A stretch of DNA of 64,000 nucleotides. It comes from Saccharibacillus deserti (lineage in GTDB: Bacteria > Bacillota > Bacilli > Paenibacillales > Paenibacillaceae). A program made the position numbers and the translations under genes. Location: contig NZ_JABJVN010000001.1 in the NCBI RefSeq assembly GCF_013618475.1, positions 1,144,355 through 1,208,354 on the forward strand, written 5' to 3'. Under the pieces are notes generated by a model. The model was not told the DNA's origin, ran no database searches, and saw only the letters and a list, made by a program, of their open reading frames with translations. The first letter of the stretch is position 1, and every line of letters begins with the position of its first letter. Shown here piece after piece: positions 1-8,156 of the stretch.

Positions 1-58
1 AAACCTCCATACACTGGTGAAGCGCCGCATCGGCATCAAATTGTCTTGGTCTGCTCAT
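1..58 (-). CDS. TetR-family transcriptional regulator, N-terminus only (cut by window edge)
   Basis: Reading leftwards from an ATG at 58-56, the first 19 codons give MSRPRQFDADAALHQCMEV, which is the characteristic start of a TetR-type repressor just before its helix-turn-helix. The rest of the gene lies outside the window, so its ligand and targets cannot be judged. A perfect inverted repeat 20 bases upstream is a likely autoregulatory operator. The family assignment rests on the N-terminal signature alone. Confidence 0.7.
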   Translation of the reverse strand, partial: MSRPRQFDADAALHQCMEV

Positions 59-77
59 ATCGACACTCTACCAGTAA

Positions 78-93
78 TTGACCGATTGGTCAA
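78..93. promoter_or_regulatory. Probable TetR operator (inverted repeat)
   Basis: TTGACC-gatt-GGTCAA is a perfect 6+4+6 inverted repeat just upstream of the TetR start codon. TetR-type repressors commonly bind such GACC/GGTC palindromes and repress their own genes. Confidence 0.6.
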
Positions 94-124
94 GTATACA
101 TGTAAAGTCTGAAACTTTTGCGTT

Positions 125-490
125 TTAGGTTGCCGGAGTCTCGGACTCGGCCTTTTTGCTTTTCGCCGGAGCCTTCTTGGCGGCCGGTTTGCGGGCAGCG
201 GGTTTTTTCGTTTTGGCGGCGGCCCGTTCTTCCTGGCGCTGCTGCTCTTCGAGCTCTACCCGTTCCTTTTTCGCAAGACGCTCCTGCTGCATGGCTTCGA
301 CGTCTTTGAGTACCCGCTTCTGGCTCTCGGGGTTCGACATGCTCAGGAATTTCTCGAAGGCTTCGGGATACATAAACTTTTTACTCTCGTCCGTACCGGG
401 GAAATTGACCTCGATCCGGTTGTCTTCGTTCTGTACGATTCGTCCCTGTCCGTAAAGCGCGTGTTCGACCTCTTGACCGACCATTTCCAT
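125..490 (-). CDS. Small conserved protein with basic Lys/Ala/Pro-rich tail
   Basis: A 121-residue protein starting at an ATG preceded by an AAAGGAGA ribosome site. Residues 1-50 form a compact beta-rich segment with VGQEVEHALYGQGRI, resembling the short fold at the start of CarD-like and similar proteins that read 'x-G-x-G-x-I'. Residues 60-90 are highly charged and helical (EERLAKKERVELEEQQ type), and residues 90-121 are a lysine, alanine and proline-rich tail with KKPAARKPAAKKAPAK. Such tails often bind nucleic acid or act as flexible linkers. No catalytic motif is seen. The function is unknown; nucleic-acid binding is an inference from composition. Confidence 0.75.
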   Translation of the reverse strand: MEMVGQEVEHALYGQGRIVQNEDNRIEVNFPGTDESKKFMYPEAFEKFLSMSNPESQKRVLKDVEAMQQERLAKKERVELEEQQRQEERAAAKTKKPAARKPAAKKAPAKSKKAESETPAT

Positions 491-656
491 AATAAAATCT
501 CTCCTTTTGTCTGTTCCTTTATTAATTGTAACACATGTCTGTCAAGTAGTTTCCTTTACCCGTCTGCGGCCGCTTTTAACCGTTCTTTTGCCGGTTGGCG
601 TATGCCTTCCTTTAGCTTGCTAACAAGGCAGCCCATTATCTTGGTAGTCCAAGTTC

Positions 657-686
657 TTGAGCCGAGCGGAAATCCCGTGTTTTAAT
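657..686 (+). promoter_or_regulatory. Candidate sigma-A promoter for the YitT-type gene
   Basis: TTGAGC (657-662), an 18-base spacer and TTTAAT (681-686) lie about 50 bases before the next start codon. The match is moderate and based only on the hexamers. Confidence 0.35.
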
Positions 687-736
687 GGGGGAATCGCAGA
701 GAGCTGCACAGGAATAAGGGAAAGAAGGGGTTCGGG

Positions 737-1339
737 TTGAGAAAAGTAGGATGGGATTTATCGGTGATCGCGCTGGGAGCTTTCGCTTTTGCTCTGGGGA
801 TCAACCTCTTCGTTATTCCTCAAGGATTAGGGGAAGGCGGCGTGGTCGGCGTTACGATCATTTTGTATTATCTGCTCCAGTGGCCGCCGGGTTGGACAAG
901 TCTGATCCTCAATACGGCGCTTCTTGCGATCGGGTACCGGCTGCTGCCGCGCAAGACCGTGGGTTATACGCTGGCCGCCGTCGCTTTTCACTCGTTGTTT
1001 TTGCATCTGACCGAAGGGTGGCCGCCGGTGGCGGAGGATCTGATGATCAATGCGCTGTTCGGCGGGGCCTTGATCGGACTGGGAATCGGACTGGTTATCC
1101 GGGCGGACGGAACGACGGCCGGAACCGTCATCCTCGCAAAATTGATGCACAAATTCTGGGGCTGGAAGATCAGTTACGCGCTGCTGCTGTGCGATGCGGT
1201 CGTGGCCGCCTCTTCGGTCTTCATCATCGGCGCGGAGAAGCTGCTGTTCACGGTCATCATGTTGGTGGCCGCCACCAAGATCATGGATCTGGTTACGACA
1301 GAAAACCGTACGCCGCAGTCGGTTCCGAAAATATCGTAA
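737..1339 (+). CDS. YitT/YczE-family integral membrane protein, short form
   Basis: A 200-residue protein with a TTG start behind AAGAAGGGG. It has about six hydrophobic segments (roughly residues 5-25, 35-50, 55-75, 78-92, 100-125, 140-185). The N-terminal pattern LGAFAFALGINLFVIPQGLG-EGGVVG and the later GLGIGLVIRADGTTAGT block are typical of the YitT family. Full YitT proteins are about 280 residues and carry a C-terminal DUF2179 domain, which is absent here, so this belongs to the short variant. Substrate and role are unknown for the family. It stands alone, with its own likely promoter upstream. Confidence 0.85.
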   Translation: MRKVGWDLSVIALGAFAFALGINLFVIPQGLGEGGVVGVTIILYYLLQWPPGWTSLILNTALLAIGYRLLPRKTVGYTLAAVAFHSLFLHLTEGWPPVAEDLMINALFGGALIGLGIGLVIRADGTTAGTVILAKLMHKFWGWKISYALLLCDAVVAASSVFIIGAEKLLFTVIMLVAATKIMDLVTTENRTPQSVPKIS

Positions 1340-1388
1340 AACTTCCGGCTTTGCAGCGTTGATGACGATTCGGTGGTTGTTCGAACTT

Positions 1389-1430
1389 TGTGATTGAAAT
1401 CACGATTCTCTGCGCCGGTTTTTCTATAAT
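1389..1430 (+). promoter_or_regulatory. Fnr-type class II promoter with no obvious gene
   Basis: TGTGA-ttgaaa-TCACG (1389-1404) matches the TGTGA-N6-TCACA site of Bacillus Fnr, and TATAAT follows at 1425-1430 after 20 bases, which is the spacing of an activator site near -41. The expected transcript would start near 1437 and meet a strong hairpin at 1474-1512. A Shine-Dalgarno-like GAGGAG at about 1460 is not followed by a normal start codon. The promoter may drive a very short RNA or may have lost its gene. Confidence 0.5.
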
Positions 1431-1473
1431 GAAAAAGAAGAGACTTTTACCCCAATCCGAGGAGTGAACGATC

Positions 1474-1512
1474 AATAGGCCCGCTACCGCCTGAAGCGGT
1501 AGCGGGCCTATT
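1474..1512. terminator. Hairpin terminator, probably bidirectional
   Basis: A perfect 17-base-pair stem (AATAGGCCCGCTACCGC and its complement) with loop ctgaa, between the orphan promoter and the end of the LysR gene. Confidence 0.75.
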
Positions 1513-1560
1513 TGCAGAGTCTCGCAGGCGGCCTGCGGCCTTCTTCTGACCGGGCGCCGC

Positions 1561-2445
1561 TCAACGTTCCTCCGCCATCTTCTCGAAATGCTCCAGCACA
1601 ACCGCACGAAACTGCTCTGCGGCTTGGGAATGGTAGCGTCCTTCTGTCCACAGCAGCGCAATTTCCCGAGACAAGTCCGCTTCTTCCAGACGGAGATAAC
1701 ACACCGATTCGTGCCTGCCGCGTGCCGTTTCGGGAAGGATCGCCAGACCGATTCCCGCTTCGACCAACGCGAGCAGCCGGGTCGGTTCGTCTCCTTCATA
1801 GACATAATCGAGCGACATTCCTTTGGAACGACAGACTTGATCCACCAGATCCCGCGTTCCGTAGCCTTTTTTGACGCCGACCAAAGATTCGCCCTGCAGC
1901 TGAACAAGTTCGATACTTGCGCGGTCGGCCAGACGATGGCTTTCGGGTACGGCCAGGATCAACGGATCCCGATGCACAATGCGGCAGCCGATCCCTACTC
2001 CCTGCACGGGAGGCGAAGACAGCGCAAAATCGACTTCGTTTCGCTGCAGCGATTCCTGCATTTCCCGCGTTGTCTGCATCTGCACATGGAACTTCGCGCC
2101 CGGTCTGCGCTTGCGGAATTCGCTCAGAATAGCCGGCAGCCGACTTCCGGCCGTGACGGCAAGCTTCACCGTCTCTTCCGCCCGATCGGACAAATCTTGA
2201 ACTTCCCGCCGGCCCTGCTCCAGTTCGAACAACGCTTTTTCCGCTCGTCTCACGAATATCTTTCCGGACTCGTTCAAACGAAGACGGCGACCGGTACGGT
2301 CGAACAGCGGCACGCCGAGATCTTCTTCCAGACGCCGGATCGTTTTGCTCAGCGAAGACTGGGTAACATGCAGGGCATGCGCCGCTTCGGTCATATGTTC
2401 CAAGCGGGCTACGGTCATCAGGTACTGCAGCTGCAGCAGTTCCAT
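1561..2445 (-). CDS. LysR-family transcriptional regulator
   Basis: A 294-residue protein of normal LysR length. Residues 1-60 are the winged helix-turn-helix (MELLQLQYLMTVARLEHMTE, then AAHALHVTQSSLSKTIRRLE and LGVPLFDRTGRRLRLNESG). Residues 90-290 are the periplasmic-binding-type effector domain. The gene is divergent from the efflux transporter starting at 2569, and the 123-base gap would hold the shared control region; LysR proteins usually activate such a divergent neighbour in response to a small ligand. The effector cannot be told from sequence. It ends just short of the hairpin at 1474-1512. Confidence 0.93.
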   Translation of the reverse strand: MELLQLQYLMTVARLEHMTEAAHALHVTQSSLSKTIRRLEEDLGVPLFDRTGRRLRLNESGKIFVRRAEKALFELEQGRREVQDLSDRAEETVKLAVTAGSRLPAILSEFRKRRPGAKFHVQMQTTREMQESLQRNEVDFALSSPPVQGVGIGCRIVHRDPLILAVPESHRLADRASIELVQLQGESLVGVKKGYGTRDLVDQVCRSKGMSLDYVYEGDEPTRLLALVEAGIGLAILPETARGRHESVCYLRLEEADLSREIALLWTEGRYHSQAAEQFRAVVLEHFEKMAEER

Positions 2446-2568
2446 TATTCATTCCTCCCCGTCCATGAAATCATAGCATAAAAGGCGTTGGAATACATGA
2501 ACGATTCACGGTACGCTCTAATCAGATCGGTCGGGGGAAACCGGCTTGATCGGAAAGGGGCTATGAAC

Positions 2569-3957
2569 ATGAGTGCACGCAGTTGGGTGCTGCTGATTGC
2601 CGTAGGACTTGGCGTAATGCTGAATCCGCTGAATTCTTCGATGGTATCGGTAGCAATTCCGTCGATTCAGCAGACTTTCGGTCTTGATTTCACGACGGTC
2701 TCGTGGATTATTTTTGCTTTTTACTTGTCCAGTGCGGCTGCTCAGCCTATCATGGGCAAAATCAGCGATTGGGTAGGGCGGCGCCGGATTTTCCTGATCG
2801 GATTGGCCGTATCGGTTATCGCTTCGTTTGCGGCCGCCCTATCGCCGGACTTCGCTTGGCTGATCGGCCTGCGTATCCTGCAGTCGATCGGAACCAGCAT
2901 GATGATTGCGGTCGGGATGGCCATCGTCCGCGTTCATATTACGGAGAAACAAGGCTCGGCTTTGGCGGTCTTGTCGGTCTTCCTGTCGGGAGCCGCCGCG
3001 ATCGGACCTTTTGCCGGAGGGCTGTTGATCCATGTTTGGGATTGGCGGGCGGTCTTTATGGTAAACGTTCCTGTCGCCGGGGCCGCTCTTCTGCTCGCCT
3101 GGCGGGTGCTGCCCCAAGATGCGCCGCAGGCGAAACCGGATGCACATCCGCTGCGGCGGGCATGGATGAAACGGATCGATCCGTTCGGGATCCTGCTGTT
3201 TCTGTCCGGCTTGACGACGCTGATGCTGGGACTGCTGACGTCTGCGTCTTCCGGACGAATATACCCGGGCTCTGCCGGTTTGGGTCTGGCGGGTATCGGA
3301 CTATTGGTTTTTCTGGTTCGGCACGAATGGCGGCACACGTCCCCTTTTATTCCGGTTCGGATTTTTGCCCGGTATCCGGAGCTTATTCGTGTGAACCTTG
3401 AATTTGTAGGCGTCAATATTTTGTTTTACTCGATCTTCTTCGGGCTGCCTTCCTATTTACAGCAGGTTAGGGGAGTGAACGAACTCCTTACGGGATGGCT
3501 GATGCTCAGCCTGGGTTTGTGTTCGCTGCTCGCCGCTCCTTTTGCCGGACGCTGGGTAGACCGTTTCGGTTCGCGCCCGGTGATTCGCGCTTCCGCTCTC
3601 CTAATGGCGCTCGGTTCTTTGGGCCTGCTTGGAATCGGGCCTTACTCTTCTTTGTTTGCTTTCATCCCGATTCTGGCTGCTTTCGGTCTCGCCAACGGAT
3701 TGAACGGGGTTGCCATGCAGGCCGCCTTGTTCGAACATTCACCGGTAGAGATTGCGGGCGTGGCTTCCGGGCTGTTTAACACGTCCCGGTATCTGGGAAC
3801 GATTCTGTCTTCGCTGCTGCTCGCTGTCCTCATGGGCGGTACCTTTACGCATGAAGGTCTGGGCCGGCTGGGATTTATTCTGCTGCTGCTCGCGATTACG
3901 CTCGCTTGGACGGGTAAGAGCGGGAACGGTCGAAAATCCCGTTTGCCCAATCCGTGA
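2569..3957 (+). CDS. Major facilitator transporter, DHA2-type drug efflux
   Basis: The ATG at 2569 sits 8 bases after AAAGGGG, giving 462 residues; an earlier in-frame ATG at 2488 lacks a ribosome site. The protein has 12-14 membrane segments. It opens with NPLNSSMVSVAIPSIQQ, carries motif A-like GKISDWVGRRR around residue 60, the antiporter motif C region GPFAGGLL and the WRAVFMVNVP signature of the DHA2 (QacA/EmrB) group. It should export small hydrophobic or cationic compounds in exchange for protons. The divergent LysR gene is its likely regulator. Its last 62 bases overlap the end of the esterase gene on the other strand. Confidence 0.9.
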   Translation: MSARSWVLLIAVGLGVMLNPLNSSMVSVAIPSIQQTFGLDFTTVSWIIFAFYLSSAAAQPIMGKISDWVGRRRIFLIGLAVSVIASFAAALSPDFAWLIGLRILQSIGTSMMIAVGMAIVRVHITEKQGSALAVLSVFLSGAAAIGPFAGGLLIHVWDWRAVFMVNVPVAGAALLLAWRVLPQDAPQAKPDAHPLRRAWMKRIDPFGILLFLSGLTTLMLGLLTSASSGRIYPGSAGLGLAGIGLLVFLVRHEWRHTSPFIPVRIFARYPELIRVNLEFVGVNILFYSIFFGLPSYLQQVRGVNELLTGWLMLSLGLCSLLAAPFAGRWVDRFGSRPVIRASALLMALGSLGLLGIGPYSSLFAFIPILAAFGLANGLNGVAMQAALFEHSPVEIAGVASGLFNTSRYLGTILSSLLLAVLMGGTFTHEGLGRLGFILLLLAITLAWTGKSGNGRKSRLPNP

Positions 3958-4933
3958 ATTCTTTTTTCCAATAAGCGTATTTCTTGGGGCTTATCACTTT
4001 ATCGATCAGCGTGGTTTGCTCGCAGTCTCCGAATCCGTGATCCGCGCCTTCGAGCACCACGACTTTGTGGTCAATCCCCCGTTGTTCGAGCGCATGTGTA
4101 TAGTTTTTTACTCCCCGGGTACCGAGCAGATGATCTTTGTCCCCGTAGCAGAGAAACTGGGGAGGATCGCCTTCCCGTACATGCTGGGTCAGCGAATAAT
4201 AGTTGAGCAGATTTGCCCGTTCATCGGGATCTTCCGCTTCTTCCCGGTGAAGCAGGGAGACGGCAATCGATGGGAGATCCGTACAGGAAATCAGCGGATA
4301 GATCAGCCCGGCCAGAGTTAGGCTGTCGTCGATCCGATCGATCGGATCTTCGCGGTAATCTTCGCAGACCATGGAAGACCCGCGCAGCAGGGTAACGAGC
4401 GCGCCTACCATATGTCCGCCTGCCGAAAAGCCGATCGCCCCGATCTTGCCGGGATCGATTCCGTACCGCTGGGCATGGTACCGGACGAAACGCACGGCGC
4501 GCTGCAAATCGAGGAAAGGCACCGGCGCTTTGTAAGGATTAAGCCGGTATTCCAATACAAACGCGGAAATGCCGGCTTCATTGAGCGATCTGGCAATGCC
4601 TTCGCCTTCGTGTTTGGAAGATTTGGCCATGTAGCCGCCGCCGGGTACGACGATGATGGCGCGATCGCTGCCCGGTTTCAGATAAGGCACCAGATAAGGC
4701 TGGTCGTCATAGGTCTCGGATCCTTCCCCGTGCCGAATCTCGGCCGCATAGGTCGCTTCGTGGATCCAATGCCGGCGTTTGCTGCTGTATTCGCTTTTTT
4801 TCATGACGGCAAGCGCTTTGAGGCCGGACAGCAGCAGGGACGGATGACGGTTCTTGAGTTCCAGTTCGTCGAATTTGCTGCCTCCGGTGTTGTAGGGAAC
4901 TTTATCGCCCCAGATTGTGAGTTTAACTGCCAT
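3896..4933 (-). CDS. Alpha/beta hydrolase, acetyl-esterase type
   Basis: A 345-residue cytoplasmic protein with a good ribosome site (GAGAGGGCGAGAAT before ATG). The oxyanion-hole region reads IIVVPGGGYM, the nucleophile elbow GFSAGGHM gives the catalytic serine, GDKDHL the aspartate and ADHGFG the histidine. This pattern is that of BD-FAE/acetylxylan-esterase-like enzymes that deacetylate sugars or small esters. No signal peptide is visible, so the substrate is probably intracellular. An unusual N-terminal extension of about 80 residues precedes the core fold. The gene converges with, and overlaps by 62 bases, the upstream transporter gene. Exact substrate unknown. Confidence 0.88.
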   Translation of the reverse strand: MAVKLTIWGDKVPYNTGGSKFDELELKNRHPSLLLSGLKALAVMKKSEYSSKRRHWIHEATYAAEIRHGEGSETYDDQPYLVPYLKPGSDRAIIVVPGGGYMAKSSKHEGEGIARSLNEAGISAFVLEYRLNPYKAPVPFLDLQRAVRFVRYHAQRYGIDPGKIGAIGFSAGGHMVGALVTLLRGSSMVCEDYREDPIDRIDDSLTLAGLIYPLISCTDLPSIAVSLLHREEAEDPDERANLLNYYSLTQHVREGDPPQFLCYGDKDHLLGTRGVKNYTHALEQRGIDHKVVVLEGADHGFGDCEQTTLIDKVISPKKYAYWKKEFTDWANGIFDRSRSYPSKRA

Positions 4934-5176
4934 ATTCTCGCCCTCTCTCTTGATCTCTATGCTGCGGAATCTGCGTTCGATTTTTTTTCGGTGTGTGTAA
5001 ACGCCTTAACCGAGAGGATTGGGGTTGACTCATTCCCGGTAAACAAAATGATAAAGCCGGGGCCGCTGCTTCGACTATGCCGTTTTGGACGCGAACAGCC
5101 GCTATCTGATCGCAGTGTCGCTCAAGCGCATAAAAGGAGCACGCCTCCAAAGGGGAAGTTGATGATCGCCGCTTGT

Positions 5177-5222
5177 CAAAAAAACCGAAACCGCCTCTAT
5201 CGGGCAGTTTCGGTTTTTTGAT
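5177..5222. terminator. Hairpin terminator in the 4934-5306 gap
   Basis: AAAAAAACCGAAAC and GTTTCGGTTTTTT pair around a 15-base loop, with T-runs on both strands. It would end transcription of the ArsR gene from the right. The remaining 370-base gap (4934-5306) holds no convincing gene; a 19-codon frame behind AAAGGGGAAG runs into the hairpin and is probably chance. Confidence 0.7.
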
Positions 5223-5306
5223 GTCGCGTTATGGCGGATCCATTTGATCGGGGTACGGACCGTTTATGTGTAACGTAGGCTATGATAACGCTTACGTTTG
5301 TCTATC

Positions 5307-5672
5307 CTATCCCTGCTGCGTTTCTTCGAGCGGGGGATCGGTGCGGAGGTTTGCTTCCTGTTGATCTTTGCGATACGCATTCATGACCGTATCAAGGAGT
5401 CCCGGGAATCGGGCGTTCAAGTCTTCGGTCCGCAGAGAAAGAAGACGCTGCGTTCCTTGTGCACGGGTATGGGTAATGCCGGCTTCCCGCAGGGCTCTGG
5501 CATGCTGGGACAAGGTCGATTTGGCAATCGGCACGTCAAAGCATTTGCAGGCCTGTTCTTCGCCGCTGTTATAGATTTGCGCGACCATATGCAGCCGAAC
5601 GGGGTCGCTCAGTGCATAGAGTACAGACGGAAGCCGGATGTCTTTGCGGTCCGGATGATGAAGAAGTTTCAT
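5307..5672 (-). CDS. ArsR-family winged-helix repressor
   Basis: A 121-residue protein. Residues 14-90 are the ArsR fold: LPSVLYALSDPVRLHMVAQI, then a Cys pair in ACKCFDVPIAKSTLSQHARA and LREAGITHTRAQGTQRLLSL. The CKC pair lies in the region where some ArsR proteins bind metals or sense oxidants, although the CxC here precedes the recognition helix in the way also seen in non-metal members. It is divergent from the efflux gene at 5793, and three TTCAATTG boxes lie between the two starts, so it very likely represses that transporter and itself. The inducer is unknown. Confidence 0.9.
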   Translation of the reverse strand: MKLLHHPDRKDIRLPSVLYALSDPVRLHMVAQIYNSGEEQACKCFDVPIAKSTLSQHARALREAGITHTRAQGTQRLLSLRTEDLNARFPGLLDTVMNAYRKDQQEANLRTDPPLEETQQG

Positions 5673-5693
5673 GCCTATCCCTCCTTACGGGCG

Positions 5694-5753
5694 TTCAATT
5701 GACGAATGAAGTTTCAATTGTACTTTACAGGATCGCCTGCTATACTTCAATTG
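5694..5753. promoter_or_regulatory. Three TTCAATTG boxes between arsR-type and MFS genes
   Basis: TTCAATTG occurs exactly at 5694-5701, 5713-5720 and 5746-5753. The core CAATTG is itself a palindrome. Position in the divergent intergenic region suggests operators for the ArsR-type repressor. Confidence 0.55.
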
Positions 5754-5792
5754 TTCGTTTATGACCGAACTATAGAAAAAGGAGCAATCACC

Positions 5793-7175
5793 GTGAACCC
5801 ACCCGCAAATCTTCCTGCCGACGGTCTATCCCAGGATTCGAATCATCCCGTTCTGGCCCGTGAAGGCCTAACCATCCTGATGTTCAGCATTGCCATTATT
5901 CTGGTTATCATGAATACGGCCATGTTCAATATGGCACTGCCCGATGTTACGGCGGACTTCGGTATTTCCGGCACATCGGCTTCCTGGATCGTAACCGGCT
6001 ACTCGATTATGTTCGCGATCTCGTCGATTACGTTCAGCCGCTTGTCGGACTTCGTACCGCTGCGGAGACTGCTGATTACCGGATTGATCGCCCTGGGTCT
6101 TGCCGGCGTCGTCGGATTCTTCAGCCAGAGCTTCATCGTGCTGCTGCTGTGCCGGATCGTTCAGGCCGCAGGAGCGGGCGGAGCCGTCTCGCTGTCCATG
6201 GTGCTCTTCACCCGGTATATTCCGCTTAAGCGCCGGGGCGGCGCAATGGCTACCATTATGTCGGCCGTCTCGCTCGGACTCGGACTTGGCCCTGTGGTCG
6301 GCGGACTGATCGTCGAGAACCTCAGCTGGCATTGGCTGTTCGCGATTACGGCCGCGGTGCTGCTGTTGGTTCCGTTCTTCGCCTGGCTGCTGCCCAAAGA
6401 ACTGCCTCAGCGCGGATCGTTCGATGCGCTTGGCGGCGTTCTGCTGGCTGTCGGAATCACCTGCCTGCTTCTGTTCCTGACCGGCCGCGCCTGGATCGTA
6501 TTGACGATCGGACTGATCTCCCTTGTGCTGTTCGTGCTGCGGATCCGCAAGACACCGGATCCGTTCGTGCTGCCGTCGCTGTTTGCGAACCGCCGCTACA
6601 TGCTGCTCGTTCTGGCCGGCATGACCGCTTATATCTGCAACTTCGCAACGCTGTTCCTGCTTCCGCAGATTCTGACCAAGAACTTCGAGTTCACGGCCGG
6701 TTATGCCGGATTGGTCATTTTCCCGGGTTCGCTGCTGGCCATCATTGCGTCCCGCAAAATCGGTCGGGTGATCGACCGCCACGGCAACCACGGCATTCTG
6801 CGTCTCGGTCCGGTCATGCTTCTGCTCTCGACCCTGCTGTTCGCGCTGTTTATCGGCCACTCCTGGGTTGCCGCCATGCTGACCTATATGATCTTGAGCC
6901 TGTCGTTCGCCGCACTGTCCAGCAGTCTGTCGAACGAACTGTCGCGCGTACTGCCGGAATCGTTCATCGGCTCCGGGATGGGCTTGTTCCAGCTGCTGCA
7001 GTTCTTCAGCGGAGCGTTCAGCGTCGCGATGGCCACAACCGCGCTGGAATGGCAGCATACGCTGCCGCTCGGAACCGCCTATGCCAATATCTATTGGGGA
7101 TTGTCGGTCGCCGCATTCGTCGCGATCCTGTGTGCGTTGTGGTATCGCCGGCATTCGCGTCTGGCGGTGAGCTGA
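5793..7175 (+). CDS. Major facilitator transporter, 14-segment DHA2 efflux (Tet(K/L)-QacA like)
   Basis: The GTG at 5793, 8 bases after AAAAGGAG, gives 460 residues; longer in-frame starts overlap the operators. The protein has about 14 membrane segments. MNTAMFNMALPDVTADFG, TASWIVTGYSIMFAISSITF-like helix 2, RLSDFVPLRR (motif A) and GLGPVVGGLIVENLSWHWLF (motif C and following) follow the order of the Tet(L)/QacA group, and the length matches Tet(L). It should be a proton-coupled exporter. Its control is probably by the divergent ArsR protein. A strong terminator follows at 7220. Substrate unknown. Confidence 0.9.
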   Translation: MNPPANLPADGLSQDSNHPVLAREGLTILMFSIAIILVIMNTAMFNMALPDVTADFGISGTSASWIVTGYSIMFAISSITFSRLSDFVPLRRLLITGLIALGLAGVVGFFSQSFIVLLLCRIVQAAGAGGAVSLSMVLFTRYIPLKRRGGAMATIMSAVSLGLGLGPVVGGLIVENLSWHWLFAITAAVLLLVPFFAWLLPKELPQRGSFDALGGVLLAVGITCLLLFLTGRAWIVLTIGLISLVLFVLRIRKTPDPFVLPSLFANRRYMLLVLAGMTAYICNFATLFLLPQILTKNFEFTAGYAGLVIFPGSLLAIIASRKIGRVIDRHGNHGILRLGPVMLLLSTLLFALFIGHSWVAAMLTYMILSLSFAALSSSLSNELSRVLPESFIGSGMGLFQLLQFFSGAFSVAMATTALEWQHTLPLGTAYANIYWGLSVAAFVAILCALWYRRHSRLAVS

Positions 7176-7219
7176 AGCTATTTGCGAGTTAGACCTTTTG
7201 CCCGATTTGCTTGAACGAC

Positions 7220-7259
7220 AAAAAGCCAAAGTCTCCATGATGGAGACTTTGGCTTTTTT
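7220..7259. terminator. Terminator after the efflux gene
   Basis: An 18-base-pair stem (AAAAAGCCAAAGTCTCCA and complement) with loop tga, followed by T residues; T-runs on both strands make it usable by the convergent gene too. Confidence 0.85.
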
Positions 7260-7328
7260 GCTGCGCGATTTCTGGCAGGGGTTTGTGATTGTACGCACGA
7301 GGTTTGAGTGTTGATAGAGAGGAAAGGA

Positions 7329-8156
7329 TCAGAAAGAGAGTTTCGGGATTGGCGGGGCAAGCGGACAGAACGGCAGTGCCCGGCCTACAGGTTCCCCGTA
7401 TACGTAGGTGTTGATCCAATCCACAAAGTCGTCGGGACCGTGCATATACCCCCATCCTTCGAATGTTCGTCTGCCGTTATGGAAGTGTTCCATATGCCAG
7501 CGAAACGGATGGATCCCTTTTTGCCCATACATCCAGTCGTAAAAGCGGGTTTGCAGCCATTCGATGCATAAGGCCGCGTCTTCCCTGAATTCGTAATAGG
7601 TATAGACGGAGTCGCTGTTGTCCATACTTACGATAAGCGTAGGCACATTTGCGAATTCGGGAGGTTCCTCGGCGTTCAGCGCCTGGCGCACCGGGTCGGG
7701 TTCCATTTCGAACGGCCGGGCGGAAGGAGCGGATCGCTCACTGTGCGCTTTATGCAGAATCCCGATGCCGACTTCCAGCACGCTCTTGGACGACGTATGG
7801 CGGCACAGATATCCGTAGAGCTTATCCCGTGTCCAAAAAGCTGTGAATCTAGCGTAGCGTTCAAGCATTCGTTCCGCCGATTCGTATAGGGGAAGCGGGT
7901 ACGGAAGAGAATCATAGTGGCCTGTCACTTCGCTGTCGAACCTTTTTCCCATAGCGGTATCTCCAATTTGTCCGCAGGCATGAATCAGAATCAGCTGCGG
8001 CCTTGTAAAACGTTCCAGCCACTGCGCGAAATCGCGATACGCTTGGCGGGCCGCATCCCGACTGCCTTCATACGTCTGCGATTGATATAAATCCGCCCAT
8101 GCCGTAACCTCCCTGAGTTCTCCCTGTATGTCCAACAATTTTCCGTATAGTGTCAC
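7329..8156 (-). CDS. Protein of unknown function, 275 residues
   Basis: GTG start with GGGGGAA a few bases upstream. The protein is soluble, rich in aromatic residues and shows no signal peptide or membrane segment. Residues 1-60 are helical; the middle carries LILIHACGQIGDTAMGKRFD; the C-terminal part has FRWHMEHFHNGRRTFEGWG. I do not recognise the family and see no catalytic triad or nucleotide-binding motif. It stands alone between a terminator and a gap with gene debris. Confidence 0.7.
   Translation of the reverse strand: MTLYGKLLDIQGELREVTAWADLYQSQTYEGSRDAARQAYRDFAQWLERFTRPQLILIHACGQIGDTAMGKRFDSEVTGHYDSLPYPLPLYESAERMLERYARFTAFWTRDKLYGYLCRHTSSKSVLEVGIGILHKAHSERSAPSARPFEMEPDPVRQALNAEEPPEFANVPTLIVSMDNSDSVYTYYEFREDAALCIEWLQTRFYDWMYGQKGIHPFRWHMEHFHNGRRTFEGWGYMHGPDDFVDWINTYVYGEPVGRALPFCPLAPPIPKLSF

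Noticed and set aside
4923-5150. 75-codon frame upstream of the esterase gene
   Set aside because: No ribosome site or recognisable sequence; it overlaps the esterase start region.
5025-5222. Small RNA ending at the 5177-5222 hairpin, with a 19-codon frame
   Set aside because: TTGACT at 5025 has no convincing -10 at 16-18 bases, and the short frame merely reads through the hairpin.
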